11,943 nucleotides of DNA. Origin: CAYLYP01 sp964387795 (GTDB taxonomy: Bacteria; Bacteroidota; Bacteroidia; Bacteroidales; UBA7960). A model generated the notes under the pieces. That model had not been told where the DNA came from. It searched no databases and was given only the letters and a program-made list of their open reading frames with translations. Location: NCBI GenBank assembly GCA_964387795.1, contig CAYLYP010000092.1:1-11943 (forward strand), read 5' to 3'. Positions 1 to 6,998 of the stretch are shown one piece after another. Position numbers and translations under genes: made by a program. Position 1 is the first letter of the stretch; the number at the start of each line of letters is the position of its first letter.

Positions 1-17
1 GCATAAATTAAAATACC

Positions 18-641
18 ATGAAAAAGATTGTATTAACTTCCTTTGTATTGTTGTTCTTTTTGCTATCGGCTCAATCCCAGGAACTGAAACAAAAACTTGA
101 AATGCGCATTGATTCACTGGGCGATGCACGAATTATTGTATCAATGACAATGAACGCCTTCCAATGGCAGGTCTTTCTTCAAACAGAAGCCAACAATCCC
201 GCTTTATTGAAACGAAGTATGGAAAGGGCACTGCCCGGATATTTCCTCGACAACTTTGAAATGAAAAAAAACGATATGGATCGTTCCTTCGAATTCAGCT
301 TTAAGGCGTATGGCGTATGCCAGGTAAACAAGAAAGGAAAGTGGATTGTCAATACGGAACAGAAAAATCCAGATATTACAAGCCTTACCGACCATAAATA
401 TATGATGGTCATCATCGATGAAGAATCAAAAATCCAGGTAACCCAATTTATAGAATTCCCTAAAAATGCGAAGAATATTATCCTCTCAAAAGACGCATTT
501 GAAAAAGCCCAGTTCGAATTTGATATGAACACCAGCGGATTTTCAAAAAATTACATCTTCTGGATTGGAATCGCCCTCGCATTCATAGGTGCTGTAGGGG
601 CAGGCTTAACCGCTTTTTTTAAAAAGCCCAAAACAACTTAA
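18..641 (+). CDS. Secreted, C-terminally membrane-anchored protein of unknown function
   Basis: I do not recognise a family for this 207-residue protein. Residues 1-20 form a classic signal peptide (MKK followed by a Leu/Phe-rich core and AQSQ), so export across the inner membrane is likely. Residues about 22-178 are mixed polar sequence with no Cys pair or obvious catalytic motif. Residues about 179-201 form one hydrophobic segment (YIFWIGIALAFIGAVGAGL...) followed by FKKPK, a typical stop-transfer with a positively charged cytoplasmic tail. The expected topology is a periplasmic domain tethered at its C-terminus. The ATG at 18 is preceded by only 17 bases of window, so its promoter and any upstream partner are not visible. 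It converges with the helicase gene, 13 bases apart. It is confidently a gene because of its length and coherent signal/anchor layout; the function is unknown. Confidence 0.85.
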   Translation: MKKIVLTSFVLLFFLLSAQSQELKQKLEMRIDSLGDARIIVSMTMNAFQWQVFLQTEANNPALLKRSMERALPGYFLDNFEMKKNDMDRSFEFSFKAYGVCQVNKKGKWIVNTEQKNPDITSLTDHKYMMVIIDEESKIQVTQFIEFPKNAKNIILSKDAFEKAQFEFDMNTSGFSKNYIFWIGIALAFIGAVGAGLTAFFKKPKTT

Positions 642-654
642 ATCTTATTAAGCC

Positions 655-1983
655 TTAATCCTTTTTATGGGTATCCTGACGGGGATGATTCTTAAATGCA
701 GAATAATCCCCGCTTTTATTATAGGGCTTCTTCGGTGCAAATCGCTTATCCCCTCCTGAATTTTTGGTATTGTTCCAGGAGTTTGTTTTCTTTCCTGACC
801 ATTGGCGATGGGGATTTCTTTGTTGCCCAGCCTTTTCAGTATTATAATCCGGCCCTTCGCCCAATGATTGAGGGAGTTTGGGCTTTTCAACCTCATAGCC
901 AATGAGTTTCTCAACCCTCGAGAACTTCATTTGATCCTCTTCCCCTACAAAGGTAACTGCCATCCCCAAACGGGCTGCACGTGCCGTCCGCCCTACCCTG
1001 TGAACATAATCCTCAGGATCTCCTGGTGCATCATAATTGATTACCAAACTGATATTATCAACATCTATGCCCCTGGACAATACATCTGTTGCTACAATTA
1101 TCCTTAGTGTTTTATTCTTGAAATCCCTGAGTATCCTGTCCCTGTCTTTTTGCTCTAAATCAGAATGAAAAGGCTCGATATTCATTTTTTTTCGAATAAG
1201 CATCTCCCCTATGTTCTTTACCTTTTGCTTTGTTGAACAAAATATCAGAATAGAATCATAGTCGGGATTACTTAACAATTCAAGCAATAATGGGTCTTTT
1301 TGTTGGTTATAGACGATATAAGCCAATTGTGTTATGCCTTCTGCCGGTTTTGATAAGCTTAGGTTTATCTGAACCGGCTTATGTAATAATTTCCTGGCCA
1401 GGGCAGTAATCCGCGGTGGCATGGTCGCACTGAACAACAGGTTTTGACGTTTCTCAGGCAAGGCCTTGATAATCCGCAAAATATCTTCCTGAAAGCCCAT
1501 ATCAAGCATCCTGTCGGCTTCATCCAACACCAGGTATTTCAATGAAGAGAAGTCTAAAATATCCATATTCATCATTGCAATCAGGCGCCCCGGGGTTGCA
1601 ACTACAATATCTACTCCTTCACGGAGCGACTTCTTTTGTGCCTCCCAGCTTAGGCCATCACCTCCTCCAAATACTGCCATTGAAGTTACGGGTGCAAAAT
1701 ATGCCAAACCTTCTATTTGCTGATCTATCTGTTGTGCCAATTCCCTTGTCGGAACTATTACTAATGCATTAATGCCATGAACAGGCTCGCTTAATACTTT
1801 ATGTATGATAGGCAATATAAATGCTGCTGTTTTCCCTGTGCCTGTCTGGGCGCAGGCTAACAAATCCTGACCCTGCATGATTGACGGGATTGCCTGTTCC
1901 TGTATTGGGGTGGCTTCTTTAAAACCCATCGATTCAAGACCTTCAAGTATTTGATGATCTAACTGTAATTCCTTAAAATTCAA
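655..1983 (-). CDS. rhlE: DEAD-box ATP-dependent RNA helicase, RhlE type
   Basis: This is an ATP-dependent RNA helicase of 442 residues that remodels RNA duplexes, with roles such as ribosome assembly or mRNA turnover. All core motifs are visible in order: Q motif (F21 to Q28, with PIQ), Walker A AQTGTGKT (45-52), PTRELAQQ (78-85), TPGR (130-133), DEAD (154-157), SAT (185-187), IFCST (247-251), ATDVLSRGID (298-307) and HRVGRTAR (328-335). Residues about 370-442 form a basic, Asn/Gly/Lys-rich tail, probably an unstructured RNA-binding extension. The start is TTG at 1981-1983. An in-frame stop lies at 2002-2004 and there is no ATG between them. The N-terminus MNFKELQL from this TTG matches the usual beginning of RhlE proteins, which start just before the Q motif. 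The RhlE subgroup is assigned from the N-terminus and short basic tail; another DEAD-box subgroup is possible. Confidence 0.95.
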   Translation of the reverse strand: MNFKELQLDHQILEGLESMGFKEATPIQEQAIPSIMQGQDLLACAQTGTGKTAAFILPIIHKVLSEPVHGINALVIVPTRELAQQIDQQIEGLAYFAPVTSMAVFGGGDGLSWEAQKKSLREGVDIVVATPGRLIAMMNMDILDFSSLKYLVLDEADRMLDMGFQEDILRIIKALPEKRQNLLFSATMPPRITALARKLLHKPVQINLSLSKPAEGITQLAYIVYNQQKDPLLLELLSNPDYDSILIFCSTKQKVKNIGEMLIRKKMNIEPFHSDLEQKDRDRILRDFKNKTLRIIVATDVLSRGIDVDNISLVINYDAPGDPEDYVHRVGRTARAARLGMAVTFVGEEDQMKFSRVEKLIGYEVEKPKLPQSLGEGPDYNTEKAGQQRNPHRQWSGKKTNSWNNTKNSGGDKRFAPKKPYNKSGDYSAFKNHPRQDTHKKD

Positions 1984-2011
1984 ACTAATATTTTTTATGT
2001 TTTATATTTTA

Positions 2012-2019
2012 CAAATTTA
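2012..2019 (-). promoter_or_regulatory. Candidate -7 promoter box for rhlE
   Basis: Read on the minus strand the box is TAAATTTG, a full match to the Bacteroidota -7 consensus TAnnTTTG. It lies 28 bases upstream of the TTG start, which would leave a leader of roughly 20-25 bases. No clear -33 TTTG is seen about 19-21 bases upstream. Because the DNA is so AT-rich, a chance match is possible. Confidence 0.5.
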
Positions 2020-2248
2020 CAACTATTTTTCGGCTTTCCATTTTATTATATTTTACATGTGATCAGTATCAATATAAACATATAATCAAATTATATTTCA
2101 TTGTCAATCTGTTAGTTGTAAACCAATAAATACAGTTTTCACCTTTTCAAAAAGCATAAATTCTATATTTTAGATATTATCAAAAAATGCATATTTCTGG
2201 CATAAAACTTGATAATTGCATTTCAAACCTTAAAATCATTGTTACATC

Positions 2249-2290
2249 TTTTGTTCACTTGTTTTACCTTATTAGCTCTTGTGAACAAAA
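2249..2290 (+). promoter_or_regulatory. Perfect 10+10 bp inverted repeat just upstream of the lipoprotein gene
   Basis: TTTTGTTCAC at 2249-2258 is the exact reverse complement of GTGAACAAAA at 2281-2290, with a 22-base spacer. The right arm ends 15 bases before the ATG at 2306. A weak Bacteroidota-type promoter overlaps it: TTTG at 2250-2253, 19 bases, then TAGCTCTTG at 2273-2281, which resembles TAnnTTTG with one extra base. The repeat could be a two-site operator (arm centres about three helical turns apart) or, if transcribed, a 5'-leader hairpin. The repeat is seen directly; its role is inference. Confidence 0.5.
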
Positions 2291-2305
2291 AAATATTCTA
2301 AAATC

Positions 2306-3037
2306 ATGAAATCAAAAATCCTCTTCAGTATCCTTGGCATCAGCATCTTGCTTTCTTCCTGCAAAACACCAAACATCGCAGTATCAGATGACTTAAAATT
2401 TGAAACCTCTGTCTTTGACGTTACCGGAAGACATGGCTGGAAGTTTAACAAAGTCATAAGTTATGGCGATTACAAGACCTCTAAAATTAAGCAAGGATGG
2501 ATTAAAAGCTACGACATCGGTTTTGTTGCACGTTTTCAGGGTGCAGAACAAAAACTGGGCTTCATTCAAAACACACCCGACCAGATGCAGGCCGAAGTAT
2601 TGGCAGTCAGCCACTTTAAAAACAACGAAATTGCCTTGCTTGACGGCTTCCTTTCTTACAACATTGAATACGATAACTCTTATGCCGGAACTATTGTAAT
2701 GTCGCACAATCCTGAACACATCTGGGATTTTGTAATCTATGAACCCGAAGGCAGTTTCCCTGATTATACTGACTGTGGCATTGCCAAAGACCAGTTCGGA
2801 AATGAAATCTCAATCCATGGTATCAAAAAACTTGAAGGCTACCAATCATGGCCGCAATATGAAAACTTTGGCTTTGAATTCAGATTTAATGAGGAACCCA
2901 TCGCTGCTGTTTCAACAATGAACAAAGGGCGTGTTTGGATCAAAAACGACCTGCATCCCGACCTTAAACTTGTGGTTTCAAGTCTCTCTACTTCCTTACT
3001 TGTCAGGGAAAGCCTTATTAATCATACCTCAAATTAG
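2306..3037 (+). CDS. Hypothetical lipoprotein
   Basis: This is a 243-residue protein of unknown function. The N-terminus is a lipoprotein signal: MKSK, a hydrophobic core, then LLSSC with the lipidated Cys at residue 19, followed by KTPN. It is therefore probably anchored to the inner or outer membrane facing the periplasm or surface. The mature part is rich in aromatic residues and alternating polar/hydrophobic stretches (for example FDVTGRHGWKFNKVISYGDY near residues 37-56), suggesting a beta-rich fold. I see no catalytic motif. The ATG is chosen because the signal peptide begins there. It is a single-gene unit: an inverted repeat and possible promoter lie upstream and a strong intrinsic terminator lies about 50 bases downstream. 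Confidence 0.88.
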   Translation: MKSKILFSILGISILLSSCKTPNIAVSDDLKFETSVFDVTGRHGWKFNKVISYGDYKTSKIKQGWIKSYDIGFVARFQGAEQKLGFIQNTPDQMQAEVLAVSHFKNNEIALLDGFLSYNIEYDNSYAGTIVMSHNPEHIWDFVIYEPEGSFPDYTDCGIAKDQFGNEISIHGIKKLEGYQSWPQYENFGFEFRFNEEPIAAVSTMNKGRVWIKNDLHPDLKLVVSSLSTSLLVRESLINHTSN

Positions 3038-3085
3038 TTTTGTTTCAATTTGCCTGTATATCATACCCCCTTCATTTTTTTCATT

Positions 3086-3117
3086 AAGCCCTGTCTTTAA
3101 AAACAGGGCTTTTTTTT
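3086..3117 (+). terminator. Intrinsic terminator after the lipoprotein gene
   Basis: AAGCCCTGT (3086-3094) pairs perfectly with ACAGGGCTT (3103-3111) around an 8-base loop, and a run of eight T (3110-3117) follows on the plus strand. Position 49 bases after the stop codon fits termination of the lipoprotein transcript and separates it from the acetyltransferase gene. Confidence 0.9.
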
Positions 3118-3176
3118 ATCCGGTTTTTTAATCAAATACTTTTCATGAATAAAACGTAGCATTTCTTATAATCCTT

Positions 3177-3184
3177 TATCTTTA
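3177..3184 (+). promoter_or_regulatory. Candidate -7 promoter box for the acetyltransferase gene
   Basis: TATCTTTA matches seven of eight positions of the Bacteroidota -7 consensus TAnnTTTG. It ends five bases before the ATG at 3190, so a start site at the usual distance would give a leaderless or nearly leaderless mRNA. A good -33 TTTG is not visible. Being downstream of a terminator, this gene needs its own promoter, and this is the best candidate in the 72-base gap. Confidence 0.35.
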
Positions 3185-3189
3185 CACCT

Positions 3190-3972
3190 ATGATTACAAC
3201 TATTAAAACAAGCTTTAATGACATTGAACAGGCCCGTAAAAGCCATCTTGGCTCCCTTCCTGTTTTTCAGGACTATTACCTCGAATTGCTATGTTCCCAA
3301 TCCGAACCACACCTGATCCTTGTAAGTGTCCAGGTAGCCGGATATATGTTGATTGCCCCTGATAACAGACTTGTCGAGTTTGAACTTAACGCCCGTTATT
3401 ACCAATTCGCATCACAAATTTTAAACTCAATAATCAGGCTGTTTAAGATCAAACAGATATACTGTCAGTCATTCGATGCATTGCTCCTATCGTCCTGTCT
3501 TGAAAACAACTTTAGCCATGAAACAATCGGGCTCCTTTACCGCGACATGGCTCAAAACAATGATTTATCAATTCCAGATATCTCATACCGCTATGCAAAC
3601 ATCAACGACCTTCCTTTTCTGCTTAGCCAGGACGATGAGGTTTTTGAACCAAAAGAACTAATCCGCGACTTCATCACCAACAAAAACATCCTGTTTTTTG
3701 AAAAAAACAATCAGGTCTTAGGCTGTGGTTTCCTTACCCTTACTCATCCTTCCTGGAATTACTGTGATATCGGTGTTTGGGTAAATCCCCAATTCAGGCG
3801 ACAGGGTATTGCCTGCCATATTTTAACTGTTTTAAAAAAAATGTGTATCGAAAATAACGATATTCCCTTATGCGGTTGTGATGTCAACAACATCAATTCC
3901 CAAAAAACACTCGCAAAATGTGGCTTTGCATCAAAGCATAAGCTTATTGTTTTTAAAACAACCAACATTTAA
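3190..3972 (+). CDS. GNAT-family N-acetyltransferase
   Basis: This 260-residue protein is a likely acetyl-CoA-dependent acyltransferase; the acceptor is unknown. The C-terminal half (about 132-255) is a GNAT domain. VNPQFRRQGIA at 198-208 is motif A, with the Q/R-x-x-G-x-A pyrophosphate-binding loop, preceded by a beta strand (YCDIGVWV). CDVNNINSQKTLAKCGF at 230-246 fits motif B, in which an N..S..l.kcGF pattern is typical. Residues 1-120 do not show motif A and may be a degenerate first GNAT-like lobe. This two-lobe layout and length resemble the GNAT acetyltransferase group of PF12746 (ZmaR-like), but that is an impression. No signal peptide, so it is cytoplasmic. The protein has several Cys (35, 92, 103, 179, 192, 209, 219, 228, 230, 244), a modest oddity. 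The ATG is the first in frame after a terminator and sits five bases after a promoter-like box. Confidence 0.85.
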   Translation: MITTIKTSFNDIEQARKSHLGSLPVFQDYYLELLCSQSEPHLILVSVQVAGYMLIAPDNRLVEFELNARYYQFASQILNSIIRLFKIKQIYCQSFDALLLSSCLENNFSHETIGLLYRDMAQNNDLSIPDISYRYANINDLPFLLSQDDEVFEPKELIRDFITNKNILFFEKNNQVLGCGFLTLTHPSWNYCDIGVWVNPQFRRQGIACHILTVLKKMCIENNDIPLCGCDVNNINSQKTLAKCGFASKHKLIVFKTTNI

Positions 3973-4288
3973 ATCAACCACAATAAACTAAGCTTGTAAT
4001 ATCAGATTATTATTAGAATCCTTTCCCGGAAGATTTTGTTTTAACACTTTCGGGTAAAAGCTTTTTGCACTATTACCAACCTATCTGATACAATTTCTGA
4101 ACACTCCCTCTTAATACCACATTAAGGGTCGAGTCGGGGTCGAGTCGGGGTTAAAGCGGGTTTAAAGCGGTTTAAAACCGGCTTAAAACCGCTTTAAGTC
4201 CGCTTTAAGTCCGCTTTAAGTATGAACCTGATATTACTTTGTTATTTTAATATGGTGAATTTAAAATAGCAATCCATAGCACAAGAAA
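3973..4288. other. Convergent intergenic region with repeat array
   Basis: This non-coding stretch lies between the ends of the acetyltransferase gene (plus) and the hydrolase gene (minus). Bases 3973-4125 hold no convincing gene or strong terminator, only an imperfect dyad (CCCGGAAG at 4025-4032 with CTTTCGGG at 4047-4054). Bases 4126-4220 form the repeat array annotated separately. Bases 4221-4288 are AT-rich and featureless. The left boundary is firm; the right boundary is uncertain because of the nearby assembly gap. Confidence 0.7.
4126..4220. repeat. Array of 10-11-bp tandem repeats forming a long imperfect dyad
   Basis: The left part is two tandem copies of TCGAGTCGGGG (4129-4139 and 4140-4150). 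Related units follow: TTAAAGCGGG (4151), TTTAAAGCGG (4161), TTTAAAACCGG (4171), CTTAAAACCG (4182), then CTTTAAGTCCG twice (4192-4202, 4203-4213) and a partial CTTTAAG to 4220. The spacing is 10-11 bp throughout, about one helical turn. The units change orientation in the middle, so 4151-4173 pairs with 4186-4208 with two G-T positions, around a 12-base centre. The core arms AAAGCGGTTT (4164-4173) and AAACCGCTTT (4186-4195) are perfect. The array is much richer in G/C boxes than its AT-rich flanks. Its role is unknown: protein-binding array, mobile repeat family, or a bidirectional transcription end are all possible. Confidence 0.85.
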
Positions 4289-4300
4289 TCAACAGATCAT

Positions 4301-4400
4301 NNNNNNNNNNNNNNNNNNNNNNNNNNNNNNNNNNNNNNNNNNNNNNNNNNNNNNNNNNNNNNNNNNNNNNNNNNNNNNNNNNNNNNNNNNNNNNNNNNNN
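4301..4400. other. Assembly gap (100 N)
   Basis: Exactly 100 N, the conventional placeholder for a scaffold join of unknown length. It interrupts the 3' end of the hydrolase gene. Reading frames cannot be followed across it, and the true distance between 4300 and 4401 is not known. Confidence 0.97.
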
Positions 4401-5275
4401 CCGGGATTTAAAAAGCGATTGGGGATGAGGTTGTCATATTGGCCAAACAGGATCAATGTAGGCTGGGTAATTTTTGAAAGATGTTGTGACATTGGTTGGT
4501 CAACCATTCCTTTCACTGATTGGACTACTGCATAGCAATAGTCATCAAAACCCTGTGCATCACGCATGATGATGCGGTCAGTAATCATAAATTCAGCATC
4601 CTTTGGCATTTTATAGAAATTATAAGCCAGATTGGTGACAATATCTTCAACAGAAGTATTTGCAACACCTCTAACAGTCATGGCTTTTCTGAACCATTCT
4701 TTCTGCCCGTCAGTAAAGCTTTCGAAGCCGGCAGGGGCAGCAAGGATTAGTTTATCAACCCTGTTTGGGTAATACAATGAGGTCACCATAGCAATCTGCC
4801 CACCCATTGAATGCCCGGCAAGTATCACCTTATCAAGGCCCAATTGATTTGCAAACTCATTGACTACCGAAGCGTAATAGGTCATCTGGCCTGAATGTGC
4901 TTCTTTAGATGATTTTCCATAACCGGGAAGGTCAATGGCAATACATCTGTAATCCTTACTGAGAACCTCAACATTCTTTTTCCATGCAGGCAGATAGCTG
5001 CCCAGGCCATGGATGAAAATGATTGTCTGAGGACCTTCTCCCTGATCCACATAAGCGATCTCAGGGCCATCGGGCAGTTTAACTTTCTTAACTTCGAAAG
5101 GATAATCCAATTCCTCAAAAGAAGCGATGGGATTTATTTTTTGATATGGGTGCATAAGGCTTTTGCATTGACTAAAGGTAAAAAAGGCCAACAAAGCAAA
5201 TATAAGAACAATATGACCTGAATTAAAAGGCAAAGATAAATACGCCTTAGCGAAACCGTTTATTTTATGATTCAT
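4401..5275 (-). CDS. Alpha/beta hydrolase, exported or lipid-anchored, 3' end lost in assembly gap
   Basis: This is a probable esterase-like alpha/beta hydrolase; 291 residues are visible. HGLGS at 89-93 fits the oxyanion loop, GHSMGG at 154-159 carries the nucleophile Ser156, and FGQYDNLIP at 278-285 supplies the acid Asp281. The catalytic His, normally some 25-35 residues further on, falls in the gap. Residues about 20-37 form a hydrophobic segment ending in FSQC, either a relaxed lipoprotein signal (Cys37) or an N-terminal membrane anchor. The enzyme is therefore expected at the membrane or in the periplasm. Reading through the N run gives a TGA at 4289-4291, but that frame is arbitrary. 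The bases left of the gap do not read as a plausible hydrolase tail in any frame, so the real end probably lies inside it. It is the last visible gene of the minus-strand cluster, 31 bases after the beta-barrel gene. The substrate is unknown. Confidence 0.9.
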
Positions 5276-5306
5276 GGCAATGGTTTTAAAAAATTAAAGG
5301 CATGGG

Positions 5307-6902
5307 TTAAAACATCAGCCATTTGTAAACAATAAAGGCTGTCCAGGGGTTCACAGGCCTCACACCAGCCTGTCCCCCGTTGACTGCATAACCATAGCGG
5401 CTGTCGTTTGAGTCGAAGAAGTCGCCCAGCCAGACATAAGCCCCATGAAGTTCCAGGCTCATGAACGCCCCAATATTAAACACGAGCCCGGCATTGGCCT
5501 CAAGGCCAAGATTAGAACCTCCACCCAAAGGTATTGCATTGCTCATAGCCATTGCTGTACCTATTTTCCCATGAAAGCGGTTGGGGATAAAACCCTTTGA
5601 CACATTCGCAGTAAAACCTTTCAAACCATATCCAAGGTTCGACATATCAGCCACCAGGGGAGTAAAACGATTTACAACGTTGCCATGGGGAAAAAGGATA
5701 TAAGCACCCGAGTTTACAAAAATCCCGCCCGGGGCTGCCCATGTATTACCTGTAATAACACCGGAGTATTTCTGGTCATCAAGCCCGTTATCATCACCTG
5801 AGGTATAAATCATTTCCACATTCACATTATCCTGGGCTGTCTGGCCATATCGAAATCCCATCCTAAGATTGGCACCAAATCCACCGATAGAAGATCCCTT
5901 TTGCCAATCAGCATCTTGTTTAATCCTTACATCACCAAGGTTATAGTTAAAATAACCCGACAGGTAAAACCGATCCATCATCATATCCGCATTACGCGAA
6001 AAATGCGTTCCCAGCCAGGCAATATCAGCTTTATAGGGATTAGAGCCAAATTTAAACCTGAAAACACCATTATATTCTGCTAACTGGCTGTTCAAGCCCT
6101 GCCCGAGGATAGATACACCCCCTTTCCCATTAGACCTGTCACGGACGTAATGTATTGCCGCTGCCGCCTTCCATAATGGGTTCAGGTTACGTTCATACTG
6201 CAATTCAAAAAGGTTTACATCATCATCCATAAACACATCATTTTCATAAAGTTTGAAAGCTGCTGCTTTCCAACGGTAATAATCTGCACTACGGTATAAT
6301 GTAAGCCCAACCCCATGCGTCCCAAAATAATTCAGGCGATATGAAGTCTGTAACATCTTATCGACTACTGTCCGGTATGGGTTATAAGGGGTATCATACA
6401 TGCGTTGGAGACCAAGGTTGAACATCCAACCCGGTTTAGGGATATATTCAATTTCGATATTCTGTGTTTGGATATTGACCTGGTGGCCTGAAACTGCACT
6501 TCCCTGGTTGCCCCCTGTGCCATAGGATACATCGCCCCAGGTCCAGTCAATTTCAAAAACAGCCCTCAGGATTGCTTTTCCATCGAAAAGATGGGGTTGG
6601 TAAATAAAGAAAGGGATCAGTCTTTGTTCCAGGTAGGCTGCTTTGGCAGTATCAGAAGTTGAGGTTGAGTTTCGGCCAAACATCCTGCCAATAACCTGGC
6701 CGCGCATAAACTCATTGGTGGGATAGAAATTTGAAACGACACCCTGATTGATATAAAATGCCAGAAATTGAAATTCAGGAAGGGCCTTTTTGGGGGTTTC
6801 CTTTTCAAAAACACCTTTTAATGTATCCTCCTGGGCCTGGAGATTTGCATGCTGAAAAAGAAGGCAGCAGCCCAGCATCAGGATTAAACCTTTTATTTTC
6901 AT
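5307..6902 (-). CDS. Outer-membrane beta-barrel protein (porin-like)
   Basis: This is a 531-residue probable outer-membrane channel. A signal peptide (residues 1-24, ending LQAQ) is followed by a periplasmic/plug-like lead and then a long run of alternating, aromatic-rich beta strands with short turns (for example RAVFEIDWTWGDV, NIEIEYIPKPGWMFNLGLQ, VGLTLYRSADYYRWKAAAFK). The protein ends in YKWLMF, and a C-terminal Phe is the usual recognition signal for barrel assembly. Length and strand pattern resemble the alginate-export/porin-type barrels of Gram-negatives. It is not a TonB-dependent receptor: there is no TonB box or plug, and it is too short. The ATG at 6902 is right for the signal peptide. 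In the cluster it lies between the Ig-like lipoprotein gene and the hydrolase gene, suggesting it passes the hydrolase substrate or product; that is inference. Confidence 0.85.
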   Translation of the reverse strand: MKIKGLILMLGCCLLFQHANLQAQEDTLKGVFEKETPKKALPEFQFLAFYINQGVVSNFYPTNEFMRGQVIGRMFGRNSTSTSDTAKAAYLEQRLIPFFIYQPHLFDGKAILRAVFEIDWTWGDVSYGTGGNQGSAVSGHQVNIQTQNIEIEYIPKPGWMFNLGLQRMYDTPYNPYRTVVDKMLQTSYRLNYFGTHGVGLTLYRSADYYRWKAAAFKLYENDVFMDDDVNLFELQYERNLNPLWKAAAAIHYVRDRSNGKGGVSILGQGLNSQLAEYNGVFRFKFGSNPYKADIAWLGTHFSRNADMMMDRFYLSGYFNYNLGDVRIKQDADWQKGSSIGGFGANLRMGFRYGQTAQDNVNVEMIYTSGDDNGLDDQKYSGVITGNTWAAPGGIFVNSGAYILFPHGNVVNRFTPLVADMSNLGYGLKGFTANVSKGFIPNRFHGKIGTAMAMSNAIPLGGGSNLGLEANAGLVFNIGAFMSLELHGAYVWLGDFFDSNDSRYGYAVNGGQAGVRPVNPWTAFIVYKWLMF

Positions 6903-6948
6903 AATAAAACGCCTTAAAGATTAAAAACACAAGCCAGAAAAGAGCAAA

Positions 6949-6986
6949 TATTTCCTACTACCGGGAAAGCCCGGCAGTAGGAAATA
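6949..6986 (-). terminator. Strong hairpin between the lipoprotein and beta-barrel genes, possible terminator or attenuator
   Basis: Arms 6949-6965 and 6970-6986 form a 17-bp stem around a 4-base loop (CUUU in the minus-strand RNA). The single imperfection is a G-U pair on the minus strand but an A-C mismatch on the plus strand, so the RNA hairpin favours minus-strand transcription. It starts 12 bases after the lipoprotein stop codon, a usual terminator position. The sequence after it (TTTGCTCTTTTCT) is only moderately T-rich, so it may terminate partially and lower expression of the downstream barrel and hydrolase genes, or protect the upstream mRNA end. Confidence 0.55.
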
Positions 6987-6998
6987 ACAAAAGTCCGA

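Larger units (their letters stand above)
1984..2305. other. Divergent AT-rich intergenic region between rhlE and lipoprotein gene
   Basis: These 322 bases hold no convincing gene. They serve as the divergent promoter region for the helicase (minus strand) and the lipoprotein gene (plus strand). The helicase-proximal end has a good -7-like box, and the lipoprotein-proximal end has an inverted repeat overlapping a weak promoter-like match. The middle part (about 2040-2245) is very AT-rich and I see no further structure in it. Confidence 0.7.

Noticed and set aside
612..627. Hairpin GCTTTTT-TT-AAAAAGC near the end of the first gene
   Set aside because: The 2-base loop is too small for a stable stem, and it lies within coding sequence encoding the FFKK stop-transfer tail.
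4025..4066. Intrinsic terminator for the acetyltransferase gene (CCCGGAAG / CTTTCGGG, then AAAAGCTTTTT)
   Set aside because: The stem is 8 bp with a mismatch and a 14-base loop, and the T run is not directly after it. Too weak to call.
4126..4220. CRISPR array
   Set aside because: Units are only 10-11 bp, directly adjacent without spacers, and switch orientation; no cas gene is in the window.
4289..4300. Three-codon tail (Met-Ile-Cys, TGA) as the end of the hydrolase
   Set aside because: It depends on the N run being exactly 100 bases long; N runs of 100 are placeholders, and the tail does not resemble an alpha/beta hydrolase C-terminus.
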